Positions 42,332 through 51,520 are shown, numbered from the stretch's first letter. The stretch: DNA of 64,000 bases from Io17-Chloro-G2 sp034420695 (GCA_034420695.1 DAOULB010000045.1:62001-126000), one strand, 5' to 3'. Translations and numbers: made by a program. Notes: generated from the sequence alone by a model not told the origin.

Positions 42332-43720
42332 ATGGAAACTGATTCAGCTTCAGGAGCCGACCTAACTGAAGCGTCTCAGAAGTGGCAATCCGAACTTCAG
42401 GAGTTGGGCAAGTTGGTGTCCGGCATTGACGCGTCACCCGAGTTTTGCCGCGAACTGGCCAAATTAGAGCGGTTGATTGAAGAACAGCGCACTGAGCTCG
42501 ACGCCATTGATTTCGTTAGTCGTCTCTACCAGCCGGGGCGATCTAGGATATGGAAGTCCGAGGAATTCCATTCCAATCTTCTGGCATCGCTGCTCGACCC
42601 ATCAAAGAATCACGGTGCTGGAGACCGTTTTCTAAGAGGGTTCCTGGAGCGAACCCAATCGCCTCCCGAAATGGTGAACTGCGGCTGGTCACAGGCGACG
42701 GTGGAGAGGGAATGGCGTAACTCAGTGGAAGGCGAAGCCGAAGACGACGATGCGATAGACGAAGAGGCCGGAGACAATGGGGCCCAAGCGGCCCAGGAAG
42801 GCCGCTTGGACCTGCTGGTCGTCAATCCCAGCGCCAAGTTTCTCTGTGCCATCGAGAATAAGGTTTGTTCAAGTGAACATAGCGAGCAGTTGACCCGGTA
42901 CCGCAGGGCATTGGAGTCCAGGTATCCTGACTTCAAACGGCATTACGTCTTTTTGACGCCAAAACGTGACCTTCCCGAGAGGCTAGAGGAACGTCGATTC
43001 TGGGTGTCTGCCGGATACTCCACTGTGCTGAAGTTGGTGCAGGAATTGGCTGATGACCCGCTTGCCTCTGTCACTGAAGAAGCCCGAGCGTTCCTTAAGC
43101 AGTACGCAACCACCCTGAGGAGGAACATAGTGCCAGATACAAGCACTACACAGCGTGCCAGAAAACTCTACCTGGAACACCGAGCGCTGTTCGACCAAGT
43201 ATTTCAAAGCCGACCGAATTACCAGGACGAACTGAAAGGGAGACTGCGCGACGTTCTCGCAGATCAGTCTGGTTTGAAATTATTGGAAGAAAAACAGAAC
43301 GATTACGTTGCCTTTATTCCAACTGAATGGGAAAAGCTTTGTGCCCAGCAAACGTCAGCAGACGAGAGGTATCCCTTGGTATACTTCGGATTCTTCGTTG
43401 GCAGAGATAGACTCATCCTCAATGCTTGGATTGGCCGGGGTAGGAACCCATCCATACGTAAGAATGTAGTTGAGATCGTCAAGCAGAATTCTCAAGTCTT
43501 TCAGGACAGATTTCGCCACGAAACGGGCATTGAATTTCAAGATCGACAAGTAAGGATTTTTCGTAATAGCTACGTCCTGACTGAGGCCGACTACAGCAAC
43601 TGGGACGACCGCAAGGTAACCGAAAAGATTAATAAGTGGGTGTCGGAGTTCGCTAGAGACGAACTCCCCCAAATGAGCAGGATTGTCGGGGACTGCCTTC
43701 GCGACTATCAGCCAGGGTAA
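42332..43720 (+). CDS. PD-(D/E)XK nuclease superfamily protein
   Basis: A 462-residue protein with a PD-(D/E)XK nuclease core of the PDDEXK_4 type: N-terminal SEEFHSNLLASLLDP helix, Asp160 in GRLDLLVV, then Glu175-x-Lys177 in LCAIENKVCS, then the EQLTRYRRALE helix. The C-terminal half (FGFFVGRDRLILNAW ... KVTEKINKW) is a second domain I cannot name. The base composition is less GC-rich than its neighbours. The family is found in many accessory regions and is thought to include phage-defence nucleases; the role here is unproven. An XRE-family regulator gene follows 156 nt downstream. Confidence 0.82.
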   Translation: METDSASGADLTEASQKWQSELQELGKLVSGIDASPEFCRELAKLERLIEEQRTELDAIDFVSRLYQPGRSRIWKSEEFHSNLLASLLDPSKNHGAGDRFLRGFLERTQSPPEMVNCGWSQATVEREWRNSVEGEAEDDDAIDEEAGDNGAQAAQEGRLDLLVVNPSAKFLCAIENKVCSSEHSEQLTRYRRALESRYPDFKRHYVFLTPKRDLPERLEERRFWVSAGYSTVLKLVQELADDPLASVTEEARAFLKQYATTLRRNIVPDTSTTQRARKLYLEHRALFDQVFQSRPNYQDELKGRLRDVLADQSGLKLLEEKQNDYVAFIPTEWEKLCAQQTSADERYPLVYFGFFVGRDRLILNAWIGRGRNPSIRKNVVEIVKQNSQVFQDRFRHETGIEFQDRQVRIFRNSYVLTEADYSNWDDRKVTEKINKWVSEFARDELPQMSRIVGDCLRDYQPG

Positions 43721-43876
43721 CCCCGTTCCTAAGTTAGCCAAGTTCACGAACTCTGGCCCGGCTGCCCCTCCTATTCCGGGTCCCAGGACAACTCTGGCCT
43801 GTTGCTGCACGGGGCGTCGAACTGGCCGTTCCTTCAACCCTGATAATTCTAAGGGTTCGGCACAGGAGGGAAGTCT

Positions 43877-44212
43877 ATGACTAGCGAAGAGACCGTCACT
43901 ATGAGCCGGAAGGATTACGATGCTCTTATCGAACGCAACAGCCAACTTGAGGACATGCTGGCCGCCAGGGAGGCGGACGGCGGCGTACGCGTTCCCCACG
44001 ACGTGGCTGTAGAGATTATGCGGGGCAAGGGCCCCATGCTGGCGTTCCGGAACCACAAGGGAATGACTCTCAGGGAACTGTCTGAGAAAACCGGTATTGC
44101 CACGGGCTACCTCTCCGAGATTGAACGTGGGCGCAAACCGGGGTCGACTGCCGCCCTGGCTTGCATCGCCAGCGCGCTTGGCACCACCATCGACGTTTTG
44201 GTGACGGTCTAG
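43877..44212 (+). CDS. XRE-family HTH regulator (antitoxin-like)
   Basis: A 111-residue protein. The N-terminal region (SRKDYDALIERNSQLEDML) resembles antitoxin-type linkers, and residues of about 52-108 are a Cro/C1-type helix-turn-helix (LRELSEKTGIATGYLSEIE, then KPGSTAALACIASAL). AGGAGG lies 7 nt before ATG at 43877. Such proteins usually follow a RelE/HigB-like toxin gene, but no toxin frame is found in the 156 nt upstream; the gene there is the PD-(D/E)XK nuclease. It may regulate that nuclease or be an orphan antitoxin. Confidence 0.82.
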   Translation: MTSEETVTMSRKDYDALIERNSQLEDMLAAREADGGVRVPHDVAVEIMRGKGPMLAFRNHKGMTLRELSEKTGIATGYLSEIERGRKPGSTAALACIASALGTTIDVLVTV

Positions 44213-44296
44213 AGGACGAGGGGCATTTAGACGCCGAGGAGTTAATGAAGCCAACGCTGCGGCATTTCGTCCCCGCTATTCAGGCCCGTTGTTCCG

Positions 44297-44671
44297 CTAC
44301 GCGGGGTCCCAGGAGAGCTCCAGGCGGTTGCCGCAGGGGTCATTGACATACACCGAGTAGCCCGGCCCGTCGCCGTGCTGGCGGGTGTTTTCCACGGTGA
44401 CGCCCTTGGCTTCCAGCTCCTGCACCAGCTCTTCGGCCGGGCCGGGATCCTGCAACTCGAAGGTGTGGTGGGGCACCCCCGGGCGGGGGCCTTCCGAGGA
44501 GTCGAATATCCCCAGGCCAGTTTCTCCCAGCCTCAGCCGGACGACCCGGGCCCCGGCCACAGTATTCTCGGATTGGACCGTTGCCCCCAGGGCCTGCCGG
44601 TAAAACTCCACCGTCTCATCTTGTTTGTCAGCGTTGAGGTTCCAAGACCGCATCCGGGCTATTTTCACCAT
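44297..44671 (-). CDS. VOC-family protein
   Basis: A 124-residue single vicinal-oxygen-chelate domain (ARMRSWNLNADKQDETVEFY, HHTFELQDPG, NDPCGNRLELSWDP). The last Glu can be a metal ligand, whereas the first His position is an Asn (WNLNAD), so metal binding may differ from glyoxalase. GGAGG lies 7 nt before ATG at 44671. The substrate is unknown. Confidence 0.85.
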   Translation of the reverse strand: MVKIARMRSWNLNADKQDETVEFYRQALGATVQSENTVAGARVVRLRLGETGLGIFDSSEGPRPGVPHHTFELQDPGPAEELVQELEAKGVTVENTRQHGDGPGYSVYVNDPCGNRLELSWDPA

Positions 44672-44832
44672 CTTTCATCCTCCAATTCTCCAGCGCTTGC
44701 GAGGGGGACCGATTCCCATTTGCCATTATGACATCGTTGGCTCCCCTTGGCCCCAGGCTCGAGAAGCCGGGGTCTTGACTTGGGGATGAATCCGATTCAA
44801 GCTAGGGTCATTCTCTCTATTGGAGTGTGCCA

Positions 44833-45588
44833 ATGTATCGGACTGATATGTACGAAGGGATGCTGGCCGAAACCACCACTGTCCAGGGCCACAACGGGGA
44901 CTCGATAGGCGCTTACATCGCCAAGCCCTTGGGCCCGGGCCCTTTCCCCGGAATGGTGGTCATCCACCACGCTCCGGGTTGGGATGAGTGGTACCGGGAG
45001 ACGGCCCGCAGGTACGCCCATCACGGCTACGTAGCGATATCGCCCAACTTGTACCACCGGGCCGGACACGGCGACCCCAACGAGATTGGCGCCAAGGTAC
45101 GGGAGTCGGGCGGAATTCCCGACGAGCAGGCCTTGGGAGACATCGAAGGCTCCATGCGGTTCCTGCGCACCCTGCCCTATCTGAACGGCAAGGTGGGCGT
45201 GTTCGGCACCTGCTCCGGCGGACGGCTGACCTTCCTGTCGGCGTGCCGCATCCAGGGTTTCGACGCCGCGGTAGAGTGCTGGGGCGGGCGGGTGGTCGCC
45301 TCCGGCGCCGACCTGACGGCCAACCAGCCGGTGGCCCCCATTGACTACACAGCCGACCTTTCCTGCCCCCTGCTGGGGTTGTTCGGCAACGAGGACCAAG
45401 CCCCCACGCCGGAACAGGTGGACCTCCACGAGGAGGAGTTGAAGAAGCACAACAAGAGCTACGAGTTCCACCGCTACGACGGCGCCGGCCACGGCTTCTT
45501 CTACTATGACCGCGCCGCCTACCGGCAGGAGCAGGCGGTGGACGGCTGGAACAAGGTCTTTGCCTTCTTGGAAAAGAATCTGAGCTAG
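44833..45588 (+). CDS. Dienelactone hydrolase family protein
   Basis: A 251-residue alpha/beta hydrolase. The nucleophile elbow is GTCSGG, the G-x-C-x-G-G form in which dienelactone hydrolases use Cys. The acid is probably in LFGNEDQAP, and the catalytic His is in GAGHGFF. ATG at 44833 is preferred over GTG at 44827 because GGAG is 7 nt upstream. It is followed after 69 nt by an amidohydrolase on the same strand, which suggests ring-cleavage product or lactone breakdown. Confidence 0.9.
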   Translation: MYRTDMYEGMLAETTTVQGHNGDSIGAYIAKPLGPGPFPGMVVIHHAPGWDEWYRETARRYAHHGYVAISPNLYHRAGHGDPNEIGAKVRESGGIPDEQALGDIEGSMRFLRTLPYLNGKVGVFGTCSGGRLTFLSACRIQGFDAAVECWGGRVVASGADLTANQPVAPIDYTADLSCPLLGLFGNEDQAPTPEQVDLHEEELKKHNKSYEFHRYDGAGHGFFYYDRAAYRQEQAVDGWNKVFAFLEKNLS

Positions 45589-45657
45589 GCTGGGCTGGAC
45601 GGGTATTCCTTGGAAATAAAGGCACTGGGAATCTGAGGCAAGTGGAGTTGAAGCGCC

Positions 45658-46692
45658 ATGACACCAAGCGACCATGACCAGTGGCTAGCCCTCACCGTGG
45701 AAGAACCGTTGGAGCCGGACCTGCCTATCTGCGACACCCACCACCACCTGTGGAACAACCGCAACGGGCGCCGCTACCTGCTGGACGAGTTTTTGGCCGA
45801 CACCCGCAGCGGCCACAACATTACCTCCACGGTCTACATGGACTGCGGCTCAATGTACCGGTCCTACGGCCCCCAAGCGATGCGGCCGGTGGGCGAAGTA
45901 GAGTTCGCCAACGGCGTGGCCGCCATGTGCGCCAGCAACGACCTGAACACGACCCGGGTGGGTGCTGGGATCGTGGGTTACGCCGATCTCAGCCTGGGAG
46001 CAAGGGCCGGGGATGTCCTGGAAGCCCAGATGGCCGCCGCGCCACAACGCTTCCGGGGCATCCGCTACTCCACGGCCTCGGACCCCGATCCGGCAATAGC
46101 CAACCGGCTGGGCGGCGGCAGTTCCCGTCCCATTCCGCCGTGGGATGTTTTTGACTCCCCGAATTTTCGGGAGGGATTTACCGCTCTGAGCCGGCTGGGC
46201 CTCAGCTTCGACGCTTGGCTCTATCACACCCAGATTCCGTTGCTGTGCAAGCTGGCGTCAGACTTCCCCAACACCCAGATAATCATGAACCACCAAGGGG
46301 GGCGCATGGGGATGGGCTCTTACGCCGGTCGTCGCGATGAAGTGTTCGCCGAATGGTCGGTCAATGTTACCGAGCTGGCCAAGCGGGAAAACGTGGCCAT
46401 GAAGCTGGGCGGCAGCATGCTTCTGGGCGGCGAGAGGTGGAACGAGCGGGAGAAGCCCGTTTCATCCGAGGAGTTCGCCGAGATCCGGAGCCCTTACCTG
46501 CTCCATTGCATCGAGGCTTTCGGCCCCAACCGGTGCACCTTCGAGAGCAACTTCCCGGTGGACAACGCCGTCTTCGGTTACGGGGTGCTGTGGAACGCCT
46601 ACAAGCGGGTGGCCGCCGCCTTCTCCCCCTCGGAGAAGGCGGCCCTGTTCCACGACACCGCGGTGCGGGTGTACCGTATCAACGAGGACTGA
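45658..46692 (+). CDS. Amidohydrolase-family protein (TIM-barrel, Amidohydro_2)
   Basis: A 344-residue metal-dependent hydrolase/decarboxylase barrel. The N-terminal metal motif is CDTHHHLWN, the following His is in IIMNHQGG, and the terminal acidic loop is FESNFPVDN. Members include 4-oxalomesaconate hydratase, amidohydrolases and the ACMSD-like decarboxylases. Located between a dienelactone hydrolase gene and convergent LigB/Rieske genes, a role in aromatic or lactone catabolism is plausible. A strong terminator follows. Confidence 0.9.
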   Translation: MTPSDHDQWLALTVEEPLEPDLPICDTHHHLWNNRNGRRYLLDEFLADTRSGHNITSTVYMDCGSMYRSYGPQAMRPVGEVEFANGVAAMCASNDLNTTRVGAGIVGYADLSLGARAGDVLEAQMAAAPQRFRGIRYSTASDPDPAIANRLGGGSSRPIPPWDVFDSPNFREGFTALSRLGLSFDAWLYHTQIPLLCKLASDFPNTQIIMNHQGGRMGMGSYAGRRDEVFAEWSVNVTELAKRENVAMKLGGSMLLGGERWNEREKPVSSEEFAEIRSPYLLHCIEAFGPNRCTFESNFPVDNAVFGYGVLWNAYKRVAAAFSPSEKAALFHDTAVRVYRINED

Positions 46693-46722
46693 CCCCGCCG
46701 GTCTGGGCAAGGGCAAAAGCAA

Positions 46723-46756
46723 AGGAGCCGGAGAAACCTCCGGCTCCTGTTTTTTT
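46723..46756 (+). terminator. Intrinsic terminator between convergent genes
   Basis: An 11-bp perfect stem (AGGAGCCGGAG/CTCCGGCTCCT), 4-nt loop, then G and seven T residues. It ends the amidohydrolase transcript; on the other strand it is followed by a T-rich run (TTTGCTTTTG), so it may act for the LigB gene too. Confidence 0.92.
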
Positions 46757-46773
46757 CTCCGGTTGGTACCGGG

Positions 46774-47853
46774 TTACTGAGGAGGAAGGATGGCGAAACA
46801 CTTGGGCGAGTTGAAGATCCAAGTGTCCAAGTAGGACACGTAGGAAGGCTTGCGCTCTTCCACCACTCCGGCCATGCAGATCCAGTTCCGGAACTCCTGG
46901 TCGCCGGAATCGAAGATTTCATCGTTGGTTATGTCAGCCCAACGCCGCTGCTCCCCAACCCGCAACTGATCCACGTGCTGCTGGTCGGCCTCCCGGTCGG
47001 GCCAGAGGTAGTGGGTCTTGGCCGTCAGGAAGGCGTGGGACCAACTGGAGGACGCAATGACGGCAGTGCGCTCGGGGCGCTCGTCCAGCACCTCCCTCAA
47101 GAGCTGGCCCAGCCGGAAGCAGGTGCGCGGCGTCGGCCCCTCGGGGCCCATGGTGTCCAGGTAGGGGTCTTTCTCGGAATCGGCCCGGTCGTCATACAGG
47201 TGGGCCATGCCACCCCGGTTGGGCAGCACCGCTTTGCCGTAGCAGTTGACTTGGACGGGAATAACAGGGTAAGTCCACGGGTTGTCGTGGTCGAAGTCCA
47301 GATACACCAGGCCGTTGGCGAAGGCATGGCCCAAGCCCCGGTTGAAGTGCAGGCTCTTGTAGGAGTAGGGCATAGGGAAGTCCCGCTCGATGAGACTGTT
47401 GGCAATCTCCCTGGCCATCATCCCGGCCCCGGGGACCGTCACCGTGGTGTCAGGCTCCACTCCCCACAGGTTGTTCTTGTCGTGCCGGAAGAAGGGCTGG
47501 CAGACGAACTCGTCGGCGCAGTACACGTTGAAGGGCGGGATTATGTCTTCCTTGAAGTTCTCGTACTGGTCGTCGCCGAAAATAATGACGGCGTCGGGCT
47601 TGAACTCGTCGATGGCCTCCCGGACCTTCTTGAAACCTTCGCGGTGCTCCTCCCAGTGGACCACGGCCCGTTCCAGCTCATGCTCCCATTCGTCCTGCAT
47701 GGCCGGGGGCCAGTTCTTGGGGTCCTTCATGTGCTCCGGCACCTTGCTGCTGGTCAGGATGCGGCGAATTTGCTGGGTCCACGTGTTGTCCTTGGGTTTG
47801 CCCCACATGGGGCCGGGATAGTGGGTCATTCCGATTCCCAGTACATCTCCCAT
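46774..47853 (-). CDS. LigB-type class III extradiol dioxygenase
   Basis: A 359-residue protein of the LigB/protocatechuate 4,5-dioxygenase family, non-heme Fe(II) enzymes that cleave catecholic rings. N-terminal His in GIGMTHYPGP, the DAVIIFGDDQYEN strand, and the C-terminal TAVIASSSWSHAFLT with a family His are recognisable. The frame is open to 48033, but ATG at 47853 has AAAGGAGG 8 nt upstream and family homology begins there. The Rieske oxygenase gene is 77 nt upstream on the same strand: hydroxylation followed by ring cleavage is a coherent pair. Confidence 0.9.
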   Translation of the reverse strand: MGDVLGIGMTHYPGPMWGKPKDNTWTQQIRRILTSSKVPEHMKDPKNWPPAMQDEWEHELERAVVHWEEHREGFKKVREAIDEFKPDAVIIFGDDQYENFKEDIIPPFNVYCADEFVCQPFFRHDKNNLWGVEPDTTVTVPGAGMMAREIANSLIERDFPMPYSYKSLHFNRGLGHAFANGLVYLDFDHDNPWTYPVIPVQVNCYGKAVLPNRGGMAHLYDDRADSEKDPYLDTMGPEGPTPRTCFRLGQLLREVLDERPERTAVIASSSWSHAFLTAKTHYLWPDREADQQHVDQLRVGEQRRWADITNDEIFDSGDQEFRNWICMAGVVEERKPSYVSYLDTWIFNSPKCFAILPPQ

Positions 47854-47930
47854 GGCTTCATCCTCCTTTGATTTGTGCTGCTGTGTATGGTGCTGCGTGC
47901 ACTGCCCGGCCCGCTGGGCCTGACCGGCCG

Positions 47931-49409
47931 CTAGTCCAAGGCTACCGGCTGGGTTGACGCCTCGTGAGCCGCCGGCTCTGTGACCATTTCCCCAACCGGT
48001 GTAGAACCATCCTCTTCTTGCAGTTTGCTCCACTCCTCACCGGTGCGGGTGGGAGGGTGGTTGGAGCCGTAGGTCCCTCCCAGTCTTTGGAAGTCCCGGC
48101 TGCGGCGGGCCAGATGGCGGCGGAAATAGATTACCTCGGTGTCCAGGATGCTCAGCTTCTGGGGAATGTCGAACCGGAGCCGGTCCTTCTGGAAGGTGAC
48201 CAAGTCCTCCCATTCGTTGACCCTGGTGATGGTGTTGGGTTTGCGCCAGAGGCGATACCACAGGTACTTGTACATCCGGCCCAGCAAGGTCTTCGGCCTC
48301 CGGCCGATGGTGTAGGTCCACACCCGGCAGGTTTCGAAGGTAACGGGCACCATCCAGCGCATGTGCAGGGTGATGGACGGCTTCTCGCTGCCGCTGCCCA
48401 CCCGTATCTTGGAAGGGAGTTCCATTCCGTGGGCAAAGCTGGGGATTCCCAGCAGGCTGGTCTGGGGAACGCCCCCGGTCAGCGCACCGGGACGCTTCAG
48501 CTTAGGCAGGAACTGGTACCACCGTTTCTTGGGCCAAGTGTCGTCCACACCGGGATGATAGTCCTCACCGAACTTGGGGCTGACCGGGTTGCTGACGAAA
48601 CGCTTCTCGTCGGCGTAGGTAATCTTGATGCCGCCGTAGTTGGCGAGCCGGGGGCGGAAGAAGGGCAGTTCCTTGCTCAGCAGTCCGTGGAACTTGAACT
48701 TCCAAGGCTTGGTCCAACCGCCCATGTAGTTGAACATCCGGCGGTGGAGGTAGGCTTCGTGGTAGTCGATTCCCTGGTTAACCGGTTCGGTCCAGTTGGC
48801 ATCCCAGACCGAGGAGTGGTGGTACCAGTGATTCTTGGAGTCCAGGATTTCCGGGGGCAGGTCTTCCTCCAAAGGCACCGGTTCGGTCTCTCCCATCCAG
48901 ACGTAGACTACTCCGTTGTATTCCTGGGTGGAATAGGAGCGGACTGTCATCTTCCCAACCATGGGAGTGTCGGGGTAGTCGATAAGGCCGGCGACGCACT
49001 CGCCTTGGCCGTCGAAGGTGTAGCCGTGGTATTCGCAGGTGATTGTGCCGGGGAAAATGGACTCCCCCTGCGAGAGGCGGGCGCTGCGGTGGGGGCACCA
49101 GTCGAAGAGGGCGTAGACCTTGTCGGCCTTGCCCCGGAAGAAGACTATGTCCTCCCCCAGCATGGTGACGTAGACCGGCTTCTTAGGGCCCACGTCCTTT
49201 TTGTAGACTCCCGGGTACCAGTATTCCCGGAATCCCATGGGGGGAACGTACTCGAAGGGTCCAATCTGGGAGGCACCCTGGGCTTCCCGCCAGGCTAATT
49301 CGGCATCCAGCGGCAGAACGGAACCGTTCAGGGGCAGACCGTTGTTGGGAATGGCGCCGTTAGTATCGTGGTTCCCGTTGGTTGCAGCCGGGTCTTGGAT
49401 TTCCACCAT
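47931..49409 (-). CDS. Rieske-type aromatic ring-hydroxylating oxygenase, alpha subunit
   Basis: A 492-residue oxygenase. The Rieske 2Fe-2S motif CPHR ... CEYHGY (C-x-H-17-C-x2-H) lies near residue 105, and the mononuclear iron site is in VNQGIDYHEAYLHRRMF (D-x2-H-x4-H spacing). No beta subunit, ferredoxin or reductase gene is adjacent, so it is of the single-subunit type, as in sterol or phthalate-like oxygenases, and must borrow electrons from elsewhere. Likely co-transcribed with the LigB gene. Confidence 0.92.
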   Translation of the reverse strand: MVEIQDPAATNGNHDTNGAIPNNGLPLNGSVLPLDAELAWREAQGASQIGPFEYVPPMGFREYWYPGVYKKDVGPKKPVYVTMLGEDIVFFRGKADKVYALFDWCPHRSARLSQGESIFPGTITCEYHGYTFDGQGECVAGLIDYPDTPMVGKMTVRSYSTQEYNGVVYVWMGETEPVPLEEDLPPEILDSKNHWYHHSSVWDANWTEPVNQGIDYHEAYLHRRMFNYMGGWTKPWKFKFHGLLSKELPFFRPRLANYGGIKITYADEKRFVSNPVSPKFGEDYHPGVDDTWPKKRWYQFLPKLKRPGALTGGVPQTSLLGIPSFAHGMELPSKIRVGSGSEKPSITLHMRWMVPVTFETCRVWTYTIGRRPKTLLGRMYKYLWYRLWRKPNTITRVNEWEDLVTFQKDRLRFDIPQKLSILDTEVIYFRRHLARRSRDFQRLGGTYGSNHPPTRTGEEWSKLQEEDGSTPVGEMVTEPAAHEASTQPVALD

Positions 49410-49490
49410 GTCGCAACCCCCTGTCGAGCGTGCTCTGGACCACTATCCTTGAGGAAATGCTTATCGCCAGGTTTGACGAAACTTAAGCAA

Positions 49491-49862
49491 TCAAGTGTCT
49501 TGGCCGTTGGTTTTCAGATTGAGTTTCTTTTCGGCCGGAGATGGTTCCGAAAACTCCTCTCCCCGGGCTTTAGCTTGCCGGCGCCGCTCGTCCCATTCCT
49601 CCCACGCTTGAATTTGCTTGTTCCGCTCGTCCCGCATCCTTTCTATCATTCTTCTAGCTATTACCATAGCAATCGCCCATTAAGCCAAGCCAAGGATTGC
49701 AACAGCAACAGCTGCGCTGATGCCCTGCCCAATGGCGGCAATGGTCTCCGGGACGGCGTTCCTATCGATGTGGGCCACTTTGTACCACGCCGTCCAGCCG
49801 ACAACGCACATAGGGATGGCGACGGATGCCATGAGGTACTTGGCTTCATAATCCCGGAACAC
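49491..49862 (-). pseudogene. Two-TM coiled-tail small protein interrupted by an in-frame TAA
   Basis: One frame of about 123 codons has a single TAA in the middle (about 49680-49682). Before it lie two membrane helices (KYLMASVAIPMCVVGWTAW and IAAIGQGISAAVAVAILGLA). After it comes a charged tail (RRMIERMRDERNKQIQAWEE, then PSPAEKK). The tail continues naturally from the helices in the same frame, so the intact ancestor was one small membrane protein. It could instead be translated as two peptides (49680-49862 and 49491-49667). Function unknown. Confidence 0.6.
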
Positions 49863-49936
49863 CTTTCGCTATTCTATGCACTTACCCGGTTAGTGGCAAT
49901 TGCCGTATTACTGGGATGCCGCTCGTATGCAGCGAA

Positions 49937-50515
49937 TCAGAACTTCTCCACCCCGAACAGGGTCCAGCCGGGGCGGCTGCGGGTGAGTTCTGAATCTTCC
50001 ACGGCCATGCCCGTCCGGGAGGGAAGCTGCAAGGCCCGGTGGATTGCCCAAGAAGAGAAGCCCTGCACGGCGGGCATGGCCTCGATTTCCTCCAAGCTGA
50101 AGAAGCCGGCGCCGGTGGTTTCCACCCCGTCGAAGGTGGGTTCCCCCGACACCAAGTCCAGCCGGAAGACCACGTACACGTTAGCAACCGGTTCACCGAC
50201 AGAGTGACGGACTCCAATAACGTCGGAGACCGTGGCAATGATTCCGGCCTCTTCCCGCACCTCCCGCTCCACAGCGTGGACTATCTCCTCGTCAGACTCC
50301 ACGTACCCGCCGGGAATCTGCCAGTCGCCCCTCCGCGGGTTGATGCCACGCTGGATCAACAGGGCCTTGCCGTCCCGTATCACCACACCACCGCAGCCGA
50401 TGGAGTGATGGCCAAAGTGGATAAAGCCGCAGCCATCGGCAAGGCAGGCGGGACGCTCCCTGCCGCCGTCCAGCTTGGTTCCCAACTTGTCGCCGCACCG
50501 GGGGCAGTAGTTCAT
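49937..50515 (-). CDS. Nudix hydrolase with N-terminal zinc ribbon
   Basis: A 192-residue Nudix hydrolase. A Cys-rich ribbon opens the chain (CPRCGDKLG ... CLADGCGFIHFG), as in NudC-like and MutT-type members. The Nudix box is GGYVESDEEIVHAVEREVREEAGI split as G-x5-E-x7-REVREEAGI. The N-terminal ribbon suggests NADH pyrophosphatase or ADP-ribose-type substrates, unproven. It stands alone between the small membrane-protein remnant and a divergent SDR gene. Confidence 0.9.
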   Translation of the reverse strand: MNYCPRCGDKLGTKLDGGRERPACLADGCGFIHFGHHSIGCGGVVIRDGKALLIQRGINPRRGDWQIPGGYVESDEEIVHAVEREVREEAGIIATVSDVIGVRHSVGEPVANVYVVFRLDLVSGEPTFDGVETTGAGFFSLEEIEAMPAVQGFSSWAIHRALQLPSRTGMAVEDSELTRSRPGWTLFGVEKF

Positions 50516-50722
50516 GGTCTATTCTCCAATTTGGGCGCAACGATTAACTGGAGCCCTTGGGTAACAGGGGGCACCAGGGTGGCTGGAATTATATCAGGCA
50601 AGGCTGTCCGTCAGCCGGGCCCGCCTGTGTTGCCTTGGCCTTCAACCTTGCATACACTGAGGACGATTGAAGCAAGCCGGTCTAACCGGTTCTGAATTTG
50701 ACCAGACGCAAGGAGCAGCGGA

Positions 50723-51520
50723 ATGGACTTGGAGCTAAGCGGAAAGAAAGCAATTATAACCGGGGGCAGCCGGGGCATCGGCAAGGCAGTGGCCCGGGAG
50801 TTTGGCCGGGAGGGGGTGGAAGTGGCCTTGGTGTCCCGGGGCCGGGAAGCCTTGGATGAAACGGCCAAGGAACTGGAGGAAGAGACGGGAGGCCGTTTCG
50901 TGGTGATTCCCGCCGACACCAGCAACGAAGCCGCGGTGAAGGACATGGTCAAGGAGGCTGCCGACGCCCTGGGCCACTTGGACATACTGGTGAACGGGGC
51001 TGCCAAGGTGGGTGGTGGCCCAGCGCCCACCTTGGCCGAAATTACTGAAGAAGCGTTCTGGGACGATATGAACACCAAGGTGTTGGGCTACCTCAGGTGC
51101 GCCAGAGAGGTGGCCCCCTACATGGCCAGCCGGGGATGGGGCAGGATCATCAACATCAGCGGCATGGCGGCCCGGCAGTCCGGAACCATCATCGGCAGCA
51201 TGAGGAACGTCTCGGTGGCCGCGATGACCAAGAACCTTGCCGACGAGCTGGGGCCCTTGGGAATCAACGTGAGCGTGGTGCATCCGGGACTCACCCGCAC
51301 CGAACGCACTGCCGCGATGGTGGAGGCCCACATGCAGGCCAACGGGTTGTCTAGGGAGGAAGCGGAGAAGAGCATGGCCTCCCACGTATCCATCAAGAGA
51401 ATTGTGGATGCCAGGGAAATCGCTTATGTCGTCACCTTCTTAGCTTCGCCCAAATCGGTGGCCATCACCGGGGACACCATCGCCACTGCCGGCGGCAATG
51501 GACGGGCTATCCACTACTAG
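50723..51520 (+). CDS. Short-chain dehydrogenase/reductase (SDR)
   Basis: A 265-residue classical SDR: cofactor motif TGGSRGIGKA, structural segment LVNGAAKVGG (in place of NNAG), catalytic Ser in INISGMAARQ. The usual Tyr-x3-Lys position reads MRNVSVAAMTKN: Lys is present, but a Ser/Val stretch occupies the Tyr site. Loss of the catalytic Tyr may mean altered or no redox chemistry. It is followed by an antibiotic-monooxygenase-fold gene after 60 nt. Confidence 0.85.
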   Translation: MDLELSGKKAIITGGSRGIGKAVAREFGREGVEVALVSRGREALDETAKELEEETGGRFVVIPADTSNEAAVKDMVKEAADALGHLDILVNGAAKVGGGPAPTLAEITEEAFWDDMNTKVLGYLRCAREVAPYMASRGWGRIINISGMAARQSGTIIGSMRNVSVAAMTKNLADELGPLGINVSVVHPGLTRTERTAAMVEAHMQANGLSREEAEKSMASHVSIKRIVDAREIAYVVTFLASPKSVAITGDTIATAGGNGRAIHY

